From Paludibacterium denitrificans (GTDB lineage Bacteria > Pseudomonadota > Gammaproteobacteria > Burkholderiales > Chromobacteriaceae), in contig NZ_WLYX01000001.1 of assembly GCF_009707705.1 (NCBI RefSeq), positions 124,001 through 188,000 of the forward strand: DNA of 64,000 nt, in the 5' to 3' direction. Positions 1 to 9,596 of this stretch are shown piece by piece. The position numbers were made by a program, and so were the translations under genes. Positions within the stretch are counted from its first letter, which is position 1. Every line of letters begins with the position of its first letter. Below the pieces are notes generated by a model that was not told where the DNA came from, made no database searches, and saw nothing but the letters and a program-made list of their open reading frames with translations.

Positions 1-1330
1 GAATCTTCCCCGCTGCCAATGCAAATCCACTCTGTCACCACTGGTACCATCCACGCCATCAACCGGGCGCACACAAAGTGGCTGGGCTATACCACGGCGG
101 ACATCAGCAACGAAAACGACTGGTTCGAACACGTCTTTGTCGACCCGGATATTCGCGAACAAATACGACAGCTGTGGCAACAAGACCTGCGTCTTGCCCA
201 AAGCAGCAGCTTGATCGCACGTTCGCCAGAGCTCACGCTGCGTTGCAAGGATGGCAGCAACCGTATTGCGCACGGCACCATGACCGTCGTGGGTAACGAT
301 GCCGTGCTCGCCTGGACGGATCTTACCGATATCCGCCACGGCGAACTGGCGCTGCGTGAAAGCGAACAACGCTTCCGCAGCATGATCGAGCAAACCGTAT
401 CCGGTATCTACGTGCGGCGCGACGGGAGTTACATTTACGTTAATCCACGCTACTGCGAAATGACCGGCTGGGCAGCCGAAGACCTGCTGGGCAAGAATGT
501 GCTGGAATTTACCGTGCAAGACCCGGCAGTGCTGCAATCCATCCACGCTGCACCGGGACCGGCTGGCCGCCGGGGAACGCAGCATTGCCTATTCCGTGCC
601 GTTCCGGCGCAAGGACGGCGTACTGCTGGAGCTGGGCCTGCAAGCGGCCATCATCAACTGGGACAACAGCCCGGCCACCATCGTCATGGCGCAGGACATT
701 ACCGAGCGCAAGCATACCGAACAGCAGATCGCCAGCTACGTGAAACAGCTGGAAGGCTCAATGAAAGCCACCCTGCAGGCCGTATCCAACATGGTCGACC
801 TGCGTGACCCGTACACGGCAGGCCATGAGCGGCGCGTTGGGCTGATTGCTTACGCCATCGCAAGGGAACTGGGCTGGGAGCCGGAACGTTGTAACGCGAT
901 GGAAATGACCGGTCTGGTACACGATATCGGCAAGATAGCCATTCCGGCCGAAATTCTTTCCAAACCCACCCGCCTGACACCACTGGAAATGGCGATGGTG
1001 CGCGGCCACGCCCAGGCTGGCTATGACATTCTCAAGGATGTGCCATTTGCCGCCCCGGTTGCCGAGGCCATCCGCCAGCACCACGAGCGCATGGACGGCA
1101 GCGGCTATCCGCAAGGGTTGAAAGGCGACGAGATTCTGCCGGAAGCACGCGTACTCGCCGTCGCCGACGTGATCGAATCGATGGCCGCGCATCGCCCCTA
1201 CCGCGCCGCATTGGGGCTGAATACCGCTCTGGCGGAAATCGAACAGGGCAAAGGCCGCCTCTACGACACCGAGGTAGCAGAAGCCGCCCTTCGGCTGGTA
1301 CGCGAAAAAGGCTACCAATTGCCGCAGTAA
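1..1330 (+). CDS. PAS-PAS-HD-GYP c-di-GMP phosphodiesterase, 5' end outside window, frame broken near 550
   Basis: Sensor protein that probably hydrolyses cyclic di-GMP. The frame is open from base 1, so the start lies upstream. The first part holds a PAS-like segment (about 19-340) and a clear second PAS domain (about 360-560, with YVNPRYCEMTGW). The rest is an HD-GYP domain with GLVHDIGKIAIPAEIL and, further on, HHERMDGSGYP, so the HD and GYP metal-site motifs are both present. The frame changes near 545-556: the downstream protein resumes at LHRDRLAAGE, which fits loss of two bases from a GCGC run. It stops at TAA 1328-1330. A catalytically competent enzyme is inferred, assuming the frameshift is a sequence error. 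Confidence 0.85.
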
Positions 1331-1563
1331 CCTTCCGGGCTTACCACTCGTGGCGGCCTTTAAACTCGGAAAAACTGCCGATGCATGCGGCAGCGTTGGC
1401 CAGCTCGGGTATAATGGGCCGCAACTTGACCGCTGGCGGGAAACACCAAAAACCCTCCTCCACCATGGCGCCACTTGGCTTGTTTCGGCCAACTTAGCCT
1501 GCCATGCAGGAAGGCTTTTGGGGTTTTCCAGCCGCGGCATTCCGAACTCTGCTTGAGGATAAC

Positions 1564-2566
1564 CATGAGCCGCATCACACTCTCCCGGTTTCTGATCGAA
1601 CAGCAACGCCGGGACGGCACACTGCCTGCCGATTTGCGTCTGTTGATCGAAACCGTTGCCCGCGCCTGCAAGGCCATCAACTTTTCCGTGAACAAGGGCG
1701 CGCTTGCTGGCGTACTGGGCGAAGCCGGTACCGGCAATGTTCAGGGCGAAGCCCAGAAGAAGCTGGATGTCATCGCCAACGACGTCCTGCTGGACGCCAA
1801 CGAATGGGGCGGCAGCCCGGCCGCCATGGCCTCCGAAGAAATGGAGTTGCCGTATCACATTCCGGGCGAATACCCCAAAGGCGAATACCTGCTGCTGTTC
1901 GATCCGCTGGATGGCTCGTCCAATATCGACGTCAACATTTCCGTTGGCACCATCTTTTCGGTCCTGCGCTGCCCCGCTGGCGTCAGCCACCCGAGCGAAG
2001 CCGACTTCCTGCAGCCGGGTACCACGCAGGTAGCCATGCCTTACACGCTGTACGGCCCGCAAACCATGCTGGTGCTGACCTTTGGCAACGGCGTACACGG
2101 TTTTACGCTGGATCGCGAATTTGGCTCCTTCGTACTGACGCACCCGGACATGCGCGTACCGGAGAGCACCAAGGAATTTGCCATCAACATGTCCAACATG
2201 CGCCACTGGGAAGCTCCGGTACAGCGCTATGTGAACGAGCTGCTGGCCGGGACCGATGGTCCGCGCGGCAAAGATTTCAACATGCGCTGGGTGGCCTCAA
2301 TGGTGGCCGAAGTGCACCGCATCCTGACGCGCGGCGGCATCTTCATGTACCCGCGCGATGCTCGTGACCCGGCCAAGCCGGGCAAGCTGCGCCTGATGTA
2401 TGAAGGCAACCCGATGGCCTGGATCATCGAGCAAGCCGGAGGCATGGCCACCAACGGCTATCAGCGCATCATGGAAATTCAGCCGAGCAAGTTGCACGAA
2501 CGCGTTGCCGTATTCCCGGGCTCACGCGAAGAAGTGGAAATCGTTACCGGTTACCACGCCAAGTAA
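1564..2566 (+). CDS. fbp: Fructose-1,6-bisphosphatase class I
   Basis: Converts fructose 1,6-bisphosphate to fructose 6-phosphate in gluconeogenesis. About 334 residues, the normal length for class I enzymes. The substrate/metal motif [11 protein letters not shown] is intact near residue 115, and the C-terminal part has the expected [13 protein letters not shown]. The start ATG at 1564 follows GAGGATAACC; the longer upstream reading from 1475 has no family support. A TATAAT-like box lies at 1410-1415 in the leader. A strong hairpin terminator follows directly. No frame problem in this gene. Confidence 0.96.
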
Positions 2567-2584
2567 CTGCATAACGTCAGACCA

Positions 2585-2610
2585 AGCCCCATCTTTGCAT
2601 GGGGCTTTTT
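2585..2610 (+). terminator. Rho-independent terminator after fbp
   Basis: Stem AGCCCCAT / ATGGGGCT with a short loop followed by TTTTT, 18 bases after the fbp stop. Confidence 0.85.
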
Positions 2611-2670
2611 CGTATTGATCTGCGCCGTCGGGCAACACACTCAACGACGGCCCGCATAGTGATGATAATC

Positions 2671-3543
2671 ATGGAACGAATCGGATTCATCGGCCTTGGC
2701 CTGATGGGGCAACCCATGGTGCGACGGCTACTGGCGAGCGGCCTGAGTGTCAACGTCTGGAACCGCTCCAGCGATAAAATCGCCGCGCTGGCCGCCAGTG
2801 GCGCCCACAGCATGCCATCGATTGCCGAACTGGTACGGCAAAGTGACGTGCTGATGCTGTGCGTCTCCGACACCGCTGCCGTGGAAGACGTGGTGTTCGC
2901 CGAGCACGGCATCATTCACCACGCCCGCGCGAGACAGTTGCTGGTGGATTTTTCCAGCATTGCGCCGGAAGCCACGCGGAGTTTTGCCTTGCGCCTGCAA
3001 CAACATTGCGGTGTTGCGTGGGTGGATGCTCCGGTATCGGGCGGTGTCGTGGGAGCCGAAAGCGGCAAACTGGTAATCATGGCTGGTGGCGAAGCCGCAG
3101 ATATCGAGCGCCTGCGCCTACTGACCGCACCACTGGCGCAGAAACTCACGCACATGGGGCCGGTGGGCAGCGGGCAAGTGACCAAAGTGTGCAACCAGCT
3201 GATCGTCGCCGCCAATGCCATGCTGATTGCCGAGGCAGTATCGTTGGCCGAAAAAAACGGCGTCAACGCCAATCTGCTGGCTCCGGCACTGGCAGGAGGA
3301 TTCGCCGATTCGCTGCCATTGCAAATTCTGGCACCGCGCATGGCGGAACGCAGCCATCAACCGGTGCAGTGGAAAGTCGCCACCTTGCTCAAGGATCTAG
3401 ACAACGCGATGACGCTGGCCAAAAGCAGTGAAGCCTCCTCGCCACTGGCAGCACTGGCCACGCAGCTGATGCGTCTGCATGCCCACCAGGGCCATGGCAG
3501 CGAGGATTTGAGTACCGTCATCCAGCTTTATGGAGACGCCTGA
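2671..3543 (+). CDS. NAD(P)-dependent beta-hydroxyacid dehydrogenase (tartronate-semialdehyde reductase type)
   Basis: About 290 residues of the 3-hydroxyisobutyrate / tartronate-semialdehyde reductase family. The N-terminus carries the dinucleotide-binding glycines in IGFIGLGLMGQPM; the family substrate motif appears as DAPVSGGVVGAESG near residue 120; the catalytic Lys region is GSGQVTKVCNQL. ATG 2671 puts the Rossmann motif at the very N-terminus as usual. The stop overlaps the next start by one base (TGATG), so the two genes are translationally coupled. With the isomerase-like partner, a role in glyoxylate / hydroxypyruvate (C3) metabolism is inferred; 3-hydroxyisobutyrate or succinic semialdehyde are alternative substrates. 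Confidence 0.88.
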   Translation: MERIGFIGLGLMGQPMVRRLLASGLSVNVWNRSSDKIAALAASGAHSMPSIAELVRQSDVLMLCVSDTAAVEDVVFAEHGIIHHARARQLLVDFSSIAPEATRSFALRLQQHCGVAWVDAPVSGGVVGAESGKLVIMAGGEAADIERLRLLTAPLAQKLTHMGPVGSGQVTKVCNQLIVAANAMLIAEAVSLAEKNGVNANLLAPALAGGFADSLPLQILAPRMAERSHQPVQWKVATLLKDLDNAMTLAKSSEASSPLAALATQLMRLHAHQGHGSEDLSTVIQLYGDA

Positions 3544-4319
3544 TGCTACGTCTTTCGGCCAACCTTACCCTGCTCTACCCCGACTTGCCATTAGGCAAAC
3601 GCTTCGACATGGCCAAGGCAGTTCTATGCTTAAGCGTGGAAATCCAGTTTCCCTACGACACCCCGATCACCGAGCTGCACGACGCCATGGCGCGTACCGG
3701 TCTGCCCATCGTACTGATCAATATCCCGGCGGCGGATTTGCTGCAAGGCGGGGACGGACTGGCCTGCGTACCCGCTCGCCAGCAGGAATGGGCAGGTGCG
3801 GTAGAGCAGGCCCTGCGCTGGGCACAAGCCCTCAAGGTACCCACGGTCAACCTGCTGGCCGGGCGACAACCCGCTGGGCTAAGCCGTGAAACCTGCCTGC
3901 AAACGCTGGTTGATAATGCCCGCCATGCCAGTAGCAAGTTGGCCGAACACGGCATCCGCGTGGTCTGTGAAGCCATCAATCACCACGACATGCCGGGCTA
4001 CCTGCTACCCACGTCGCACGATCTGGCCGAACTGCTTGCCCGGGTAAATCATCCCAATCTGGGCATGCAACTGGATCTTTACCACATGGCACGCATGGGC
4101 GAAGACATCGCCAGCGTGCTGACACAGCAAGCCGCACACATCGGCCATCTGCAGTTTGCTGATGTGCCCGGCCGGGGAGCACCGGGAACCGGATCGCTGG
4201 ATTTCCCCGCGCTGTTCCGGCTGATCGCGCAGCTTCCTTACCATGGCTGGTGCGGTGCCGAATACCGCCGACAAGCCGATGATCCAGGCTGGATGAGCAA
4301 CTGCCTGCCCGGCACTTGA
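3543..4319 (+). CDS. Hydroxypyruvate isomerase-like TIM-barrel protein
   Basis: About 258 residues of the xylose-isomerase-like TIM-barrel family. It resembles Hyi, which interconverts hydroxypyruvate and tartronate semialdehyde. Visible family motifs are VVCEAINHHDMPGY (metal-ligand Glu), MQLDLYHMARMGEDI, and HLQFADVPGRGAPGTGSLDF near the C-terminus. It is coupled to the upstream reductase by a one-base overlap, which supports a shared tartronate-semialdehyde pathway. No glyoxylate carboligase gene is in view, so the in vivo substrate is inferred. Frame intact. Confidence 0.85.
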   Translation: MLRLSANLTLLYPDLPLGKRFDMAKAVLCLSVEIQFPYDTPITELHDAMARTGLPIVLINIPAADLLQGGDGLACVPARQQEWAGAVEQALRWAQALKVPTVNLLAGRQPAGLSRETCLQTLVDNARHASSKLAEHGIRVVCEAINHHDMPGYLLPTSHDLAELLARVNHPNLGMQLDLYHMARMGEDIASVLTQQAAHIGHLQFADVPGRGAPGTGSLDFPALFRLIAQLPYHGWCGAEYRRQADDPGWMSNCLPGT

Positions 4320-4402
4320 TACAAGTCAACCCGGACAGCACACATAAGCGGGCAAAATAACGCCGTTTTGTAACGGTTTTCAAGCAACCCGCTCAACTTG
4401 AT

Positions 4403-4429
4403 GGCGGCCTTTTGGTCGCCTGTTTTTTT
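4403..4429 (+). terminator. Rho-independent terminator after the reductase/isomerase pair
   Basis: Hairpin GGCGGCC-TTTT-GGTCGCC (one G-T pair) followed by TGTTTTTTT, about 85 bases after the isomerase stop. Confidence 0.7.
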
Positions 4430-4534
4430 ACTGGCCACATCAACGCCCATAGCTACGCCACCTTGCCAGCGCCAGCCAAACTGGTGCAAACATCAGTAAA
4501 TCAAAGATTTACCAACTCAAACGGGTAAATATCC

Positions 4535-4563
4535 TTGCCATGAAATGGCTTTAGGGGTATAGT
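4535..4563 (+). promoter_or_regulatory. Sigma-70-type promoter and long leader of the DEAD-box helicase gene
   Basis: TTGCCA (4535-4540), 17-base spacer, TATAGT (4558-4563). Transcription from here would give a GC-rich untranslated leader of about 230 bases before the ATG at 4804. No other gene is visible between 4430 and 4803. Long leaders are common on cold-regulated or autoregulated RNA helicase genes; that role is inference. Confidence 0.6.
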
Positions 4564-4803
4564 CCGCCCCTTGAAGTTTCCGACGGGCTTTCTTCTGTCA
4601 TTCACACCCAGCCCGCTCATGAACTCTAAGTTCATCGTCCCTAACCGCTTTTCAGGCTTCGTCCACGGAATATTCCCTACTCGGACCGCTGTTCGCCGCT
4701 TGCCTGGTTGGTGCCGATGATTCGGGTGGCCCAATAGAGATGGCCACGATCTACCGCCTCCCAGGCCAAGACACGCCGGTGCACTACCGGCTAAAAGGAC
4801 AAC

Positions 4804-6129
4804 ATGCAATTTTCCGATCTGGGTCTTGCACCCACCATTACCCGTGCCCTCGACGAAGCTGGTTACACCACACCGACACCAGTACAAGCTGCCTCGATTC
4901 CTGCTGCGCTAGCCGGTCACGACCTGCTGGTTTCCGCACAAACGGGTAGCGGTAAAACCGCCGCCTTCCTGCTGCTAACCCTGATGAAAGTCAGCCAACG
5001 CTCCACCGGTAGCGGCAATGGCCCGCGCGTACTGGTGTTGACACCGACCCGCGAACTGGCCCAACAAGTTGAAAAGAACGCCATGCAGTACGCAGCCTAG
5101 GCATGCGCTGGTTCCGTACCGTTAGCCTGGTCGGCGGCTCCTCTTTTGGTTTCCAGACCCGCGCCCTGTCGCGCCCGATCGACCTGATCGTCGCCACCCC
5201 GGGCCGTCTGATGGACCACATGCGCTCTGGCCGCGTGGATTTCTCCCGTCTGGAAATGCTGGTACTGGATGAAGCTGACCGCATGCTGGACATGGGCTTC
5301 ATCGAAGATATCGAAACCATTGTCAAAGCCACGCCGGAAAGCCGTCAAACCGTGCTGTTCTCCGCTACGCTGGATGGCACCGTTGGCCGACTGGCCGCCA
5401 AGCTGACGCGCGACCCGCAACGCATTGAAATCGCTCGCGAAGAAACCGGTGGCTCGATTGAAGAGCACCTGCTGTACGCCGACGACATGAATCACAAGAA
5501 CCGCTTGCTGGATCACATCCTGAAAGAAGCGGGCTTCGATCAGGCGGTGATTTTCACCGCCACCAAGATTGGCTCCGAAGAACTGGCTGACAAGCTGTCG
5601 GATCAGGGTTACTCCGCCGCCTGCCTGCATGGCGACATGCCGCAAAGCTGGCGTAACCGCACGCTGAACGACCTGCGCCGTGGCCGCATCAAGATTCTGG
5701 TGGCCACCGACGTAGCGGCTCGTGGTATCGACGTGCCGACCATTACCCACGTTGTAAACTTTGACCTGCCGAAACAGGCCGAAGACTACGTACACCGTAT
5801 CGGCCGTACTGGCCGTGCTTAACCGCGACGGTACTGCCATCACGTTGGCCGAATCCAAGGAATTCCACAAGGTTCGCCGCATTGAACAATACCTCAAGCG
5901 CCAGATCGTGGAAGCCGTGATTGAAGGCATGGAACCGACCCGCCGTCCACCCAAAGGCGGCCCGCGTCGCAACGGCAGCGGCAATGGCCAACGCCGTCAT
6001 GGCAGTGGCACCGGTAACGGCCGCAGCTACGGCAGCAACCGTCGCGAAGGTGGCTACAGCAGCCAGCGCGGCCCGCGCTCGGGTAGCGGCCAAGGCCAGC
6101 GTAGCCATTCCCGCAGCAGTGCCGACTAA
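4804..6129 (+). CDS. rhlE: DEAD-box ATP-dependent RNA helicase, RhlE-like (frame broken at about 5095 and 5818)
   Basis: RNA helicase of about 441 residues once two lesions are corrected. Motifs in order: Q motif PTPVQAASIP, motif I AQTGSGKT, PTRELAQQ, TPGRLMDH, motif II VLDEADRM, motif III SAT, and motif VI HRIGRTGRA. The Arg/Gly-rich tail is typical of RhlE-type enzymes. At 5095-5102 the text GCCTAGGC replaces the bases before GMRWFRT, and at 5817-5823 GCTTAAC interrupts the universal HRIGRTGRAGR motif. In both places GCCGGC restores the frame and the consensus. I treat both as sequence errors. ATG 4804 follows AAAAGGACAAC. Confidence 0.9.
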
Positions 6130-6150
6130 GCCTCAGCCCTGTCTGACATG

Positions 6151-6178
6151 AAAAAAGCGACCTTCGGGTCGCTTTTTT
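6151..6178. terminator. Bidirectional terminator between rhlE and the convergent YkgJ-like gene
   Basis: AAAAAAGCGACC-TTCG-GGTCGCTTTTTT: perfect stem with a TTCG tetraloop, an A-tract on one side and a T-tract on the other. It can serve both convergent genes. Confidence 0.9.
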
Positions 6179-6218
6179 ATTGACGCCATCAACGCCACCG
6201 ATCAACACCCACCACCGC

Positions 6219-6568
6219 TTAATCCAACTCCAGCGGCGGCAAACCATGCCGCGCACGGGCCCGATTGCAAGCTTACCGAACACACCAATCGCCGCACGCG
6301 CTCCAAACTCACGGCATGGCGACGGACGCTCCTTGTAAATCCCGCAGTGGACGGACTCGCCCACCGTACCCACCAGCGCCGCACAACGCGGCTGCGCATA
6401 GTCGGTTCCACGCAACCGGTACAGGGTGGTGGTTTCCTGATCGGCCAAACCACTTGGCACCAGGCCGCCGGGCTCGCTATCCAATTCGGAATAATGGAAA
6501 GTCACACGGAATGCAGCGCAGCACGCACCGCAGCTCATACAGACGTTATGGGAAGGACGGTTGGACAT
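6219..6568 (-). CDS. YkgJ-family cysteine cluster protein (frame broken near 6290)
   Basis: Small protein of about 116 residues with the zinc/iron-chelating Cys cluster of the YkgJ / CxxCxxCC family: MSCGACCAAF near the start, then HCGIYKERPSPCREF. The C-terminal part resumes in another frame as CNRARARHGLPPLELD and ends at TAA 6219-6221, which matches the family's usual end. The frame must shift by one base near 6285-6295. Function of the family is not established beyond likely metal binding. It is convergent with rhlE. Confidence 0.8.
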
Positions 6569-6647
6569 GACAACGATTAACCCAGAGGTTCAGGCAGCAA
6601 AGGCGCGATTTTGATCAGAAATGCGATTTTCAGCAAGCGACAGGCGG

Positions 6648-7046
6648 CTAGATTCCAAACGGACTGATATTTAGCGCTCCCGCCAGCTCTTCGCCAAACT
6701 GCTCTTCCAACTCCTGCCGGGCCGTGCGCGGAATATGCACCGGCAATACTGCACGCCGGATTGGTTCGGTCTGACCAAGAATAACTTCCTCAAACCCCAA
6801 AGCATTGGCTTCGGCGTCATCCGGATTATCCAGCTTGATTCCCATGCGGTTCAGATAAAGGGTGAAAGCTTCCACCCGGAAATAATCACGCGGATGCTCC
6901 AGCATGTGCCGCACCAGATCAAGCACCCCGGTCAGCTCGGACAAAGGCCGTAATTCGGCCAACTGCTGCTCCACTTCGCGCAGGCGTTGCTGCAATTCTT
7001 CGGCCGTCTCTGGCAAAGAGGCCAGATTGGCGGTTGCATCAATCAC
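6648..7046 (-). CDS. Hypothetical protein, second gene of a two-gene unit
   Basis: A 132-residue soluble protein that I do not recognise. The N-terminal third (ETAEELQQRLREVEQQLAEL) is predicted helical and probably coiled coil. The remainder is acidic, with no signal peptide or membrane segment. Its start overlaps the end of the upstream gene by four bases (ATGA), so the two are translationally coupled and probably work together. Intact frame. Confidence 0.75.
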   Translation of the reverse strand: MIDATANLASLPETAEELQQRLREVEQQLAELRPLSELTGVLDLVRHMLEHPRDYFRVEAFTLYLNRMGIKLDNPDDAEANALGFEEVILGQTEPIRRAVLPVHIPRTARQELEEQFGEELAGALNISPFGI

Positions 7047-7687
7047 CGGCTACCCGGTGTCGTCAAGGCGTTGAGTTTCAGCAGAATATGCGAGCGCTCT
7101 CCTTCCAGCTCAACACGACTGCGGTCCAACAGATGCAAGCGCCGGACCATCGCTTCAATCAACACATCCAGACAACGCCCGGCCATGGTTGATTGTAGCA
7201 CTGCAGACGACGGGCACGTCAGCAACAACTGGTGATTATCAAAACTCACCACCACCTGCGGCACATCACTGAGAATCTCGCCATTTTCTTCTGACATGCC
7301 AAAACGACGGGTTTCCGAGCGATGCATGCTCAGCAAGCCCCGTGCTTCGTCACCATTAGAAGCATTAAGAAAGAATTCGCTCAGATTCTGGCTGTCACGC
7401 AAAAACAGCAACAGACTCAACGGGCTGGAGAACAACAAGCCAATACGTTTATCGGTAGTAAACGCACGCAGCGACAACTCAAGGGGAGGAGGAAGATGTG
7501 ACGGAATACCGGCAAGATACGCCAGCGAAGTTTTCATGCCCTTGCTGAGTTGTGACCGATAGCCCGGCAACAAACGCAGGCGCGGATCGGTACCATCAAT
7601 CACCTTCTCGATGGCGGCCACCACCTGCTCATTGTGACGGCGGGTCGATCCATCCATCCCCAACCATTTCAATAACGCCGCCAGCAT
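7043..7687 (-). CDS. Hypothetical protein, first gene of a two-gene unit
   Basis: About 214 residues, not recognised. ATG 7687 is chosen because GGGAGGTG lies just upstream; the open frame extends 54 bases further without ribosome-site support. No signal peptide or membrane span is evident, and the protein reads as a cytoplasmic alpha/beta protein. It overlaps the downstream 132-residue gene by four bases. Nothing in the neighbourhood suggests a function. Confidence 0.75.
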   Translation of the reverse strand: MLAALLKWLGMDGSTRRHNEQVVAAIEKVIDGTDPRLRLLPGYRSQLSKGMKTSLAYLAGIPSHLPPPLELSLRAFTTDKRIGLLFSSPLSLLLFLRDSQNLSEFFLNASNGDEARGLLSMHRSETRRFGMSEENGEILSDVPQVVVSFDNHQLLLTCPSSAVLQSTMAGRCLDVLIEAMVRRLHLLDRSRVELEGERSHILLKLNALTTPGSR

Positions 7688-7822
7688 CCAAACACCTCCC
7701 AAGCAAAGCGACAGTGTGCCACGGATTACCGTGACTGACACCCGTGACCCAAAAGTTTCTTGAGGTAATACAACAATCCCTATAGACCAGGATCATCAAC
7801 TCAACACATACCGAAGACCCAA

Positions 7823-7850
7823 AACAAAAAACGGGGCATTTAGCCCCGTT
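7823..7850 (-). terminator. Rho-independent terminator after rluF
   Basis: On the minus strand, AAACGGGGCTAAATGCCCCG is followed by TTTTTTG. It lies just downstream of the rluF stop. Confidence 0.85.
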
Positions 7851-7871
7851 TGGTTATGGACATCCAGCCCA

Positions 7872-8602
7872 TCAGATGGTTTCGTCATCCCGCAGATAAC
7901 GCCACTGCCCGGTCGGCAAATTGCCCAGCATGATATTGCCGATGCGGATACGTTTGAGCCCGACCACGCGCAGCCCCACCATTTCACACATACGGCGAAT
8001 CTGGCGTTTTTTGCCTTCACGCAGGACAAAACGTAACTGATCCCGGTTTTGCCAGCACACCTTGGTAAAGCAGCAGCGCTTCGCCATCGAGTTTCAAGCC
8101 GTGGTTCAACAGCTTGAGTCCCTGCTCGGAAAGCTGCCCCGTCACCCGCACCAGATATTCTTTTTCAACATTGGAATGCTCGCCAATGATGTGTTTGGCG
8201 ATGCGGCCATCCTGCGTCAATACCAGCAGCCCCACTGAATCGATATCCAGCTATCCAGCCGGTGCCAGTCCGCGCAAATGCGCCAGAGAAAAGCGCTGCT
8301 TGCTGCTATCTTCCTTCCAGTGGTTTTCTGGCTTGATCAACACGACGGCTAAGCTCGTAACCTTTTTCTGCCTGTCCGGAGACATAGCCTACCGGTTTGT
8401 TGATGAGGATCGTGACACGAGAAGACTGGGCATCCTGAGCCTTCTTGTCCACCTCGATCACGTTATGCGGCAATACCTTCTGCCCCAACACCGCGACCTC
8501 GCCATCAACCTTGACCCAGCCTTGCTCAATATAGCTGTCGGCCTCGCGACGCGAACAGATGCCCAACTCGGCCATTTTTTTGGAGAGGCGAACAGGTTCC
8601 AT
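7872..8602 (-). CDS. rluF: 23S rRNA pseudouridine synthase RluF-like (frame broken at about 8064, 8250 and 8349)
   Basis: Pseudouridine synthase of the RsuA/RluF group. The N-terminal S4 RNA-binding domain reads [20 protein letters not shown]. The catalytic region contains GRLD-type sequence before [14 protein letters not shown], and the C-terminus has [18 protein letters not shown]. Three lesions split it: GCTTAGC near 8349 ([16 protein letters not shown] expected), an in-frame TAG near 8250 at the catalytic-loop Arg of GRLD, and GCTTTACC near 8064 ([14 protein letters not shown] expected). All three are restored by GCCGGC. ATG 8602 has GGAAAG upstream; 8614 is an alternative start. Confidence 0.85.
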
Positions 8603-8982
8603 GTAACTTTCCATAATGAAAAAAGCGGCACCAATGCGCCGCCTAGCAACGGGTGACTATTGTACGGGGATTCGAGCAGAACAACCAAGAACAACAAGGC
8701 GCGGGCAAAGCCAAAGAAAAGCCCGGAGGGCGCGGGGGTAGCGTCTCCGGGCAGATAGAATAATACCAATACTAAAGAGTGGAACAAAAACCAAAATGGT
8801 TACAATCACAAACCAAAAGAGATTGGCAGCCGGTGCTACTATCCAAAAAAGTCATCACCGCCAACGAGCGACACTTTAGCCTGAATCACCGCTGGCTCCA
8901 ATCCGTAGAAATTCGTAGTGACCTCCGTTGATTGGATACAACCGTCATCCCGCCCCGTTTATTCGGCCAACCTTGCCGCTCA
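8603..8982. other. Intergenic region without a convincing gene
   Basis: About 380 bases between rluF and the Cdd1-like gene. It holds a GC-rich inverted repeat around 8722-8754 (GCCCGGAG ... CTCCGGGC) and one copy of TTCGGCCAAC at 8962. No open frame has family support. Confidence 0.5.
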
Positions 8983-9276
8983 TCAGGCGGCTTTTTGCCT
9001 GGCTTTGCGTTGCCCGGTGTAGTGCCACCATGGCAACGCCACTCCGGTATTCATATAGGTAACGATGGAGGCAAATACATCAAGCACACATGGGTCGGGA
9101 GCCTGCCCTGTCATGACGCCCAACTCGTCGTACAACTGGCTGGGGTCCTGCCCCCGCAGCTGTGACGGGTGCTGAATTCCCAGTAACAACAAACCGGCCT
9201 CCAGACGCGGGCCAATATTGGGCAAATCGCGCAAACATGATGCGGCTTCCGGTGGTGGGCAACGAGAGGGATGCAT
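8983..9276 (-). CDS. Helix-hairpin-helix protein of the Cdd1 / pathogenicity-locus family
   Basis: A 97-residue protein. It has the family pattern LRDLPNIGPRLEAGLLLLGI (helix-hairpin-helix), then GQDPSQLYDELG and DPCVLDVFASIV, ending with a WWHYT-type tail. The fold suggests nucleic-acid binding, but no biochemical role is established for the family. It is a single gene with an AT-rich region upstream. Frame intact. Confidence 0.8.
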   Translation of the reverse strand: MHPSRCPPPEAASCLRDLPNIGPRLEAGLLLLGIQHPSQLRGQDPSQLYDELGVMTGQAPDPCVLDVFASIVTYMNTGVALPWWHYTGQRKARQKAA

Positions 9277-9596
9277 CAGACGCCTCCATTCAATCAGGTA
9301 AAATCAACAACGGCATTCGTACATGACAGTGCATTGGTATTTTGAAAATGTACTGGCGAAAACTGACTGTCGATGCGCGAAAATTCCGTGGTAATTATTG
9401 AGCACATTAACAATTACATTGATTAATACACACGAATTTTTATTATTAGAATCAGATAATTGCACTCAAATAAAAATATGACAAAAAGGCATTTCGGTAA
9501 AAACCTGCCAATCCGCAATATTTCCTAACAGATTGCTCCGCTGGGCTGATGCGGTTTTTCTTTATACTGCGTCCATACCTTCTCAGGAGAACAACT
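9277..9596. other. AT-rich divergent intergenic region
   Basis: About 320 bases, clearly more AT-rich than the surrounding genes, between the minus-strand Cdd1-like gene and the plus-strand glycine-zipper gene. It probably carries promoters for both. No gene is visible. Confidence 0.5.

Noticed and set aside
1396-1415. Full promoter for fbp using TTGGCC as -35
   Set aside because: TATAAT at 1410-1415 is convincing, but TTGGCC is only eight bases upstream of it, far too close for a -35 element, and no better hexamer lies at the right distance.
758-2206. Long minus-strand open frame opposite the HD-GYP and fbp genes
   Set aside because: It is a shadow of GC-rich coding DNA; its protein has no family character, while both plus-strand genes have full motif sets.
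8722-8754. GC-rich inverted repeat as a small RNA gene
   Set aside because: The stem is present, but there is no clear promoter or T-tract, so a small RNA cannot be supported.
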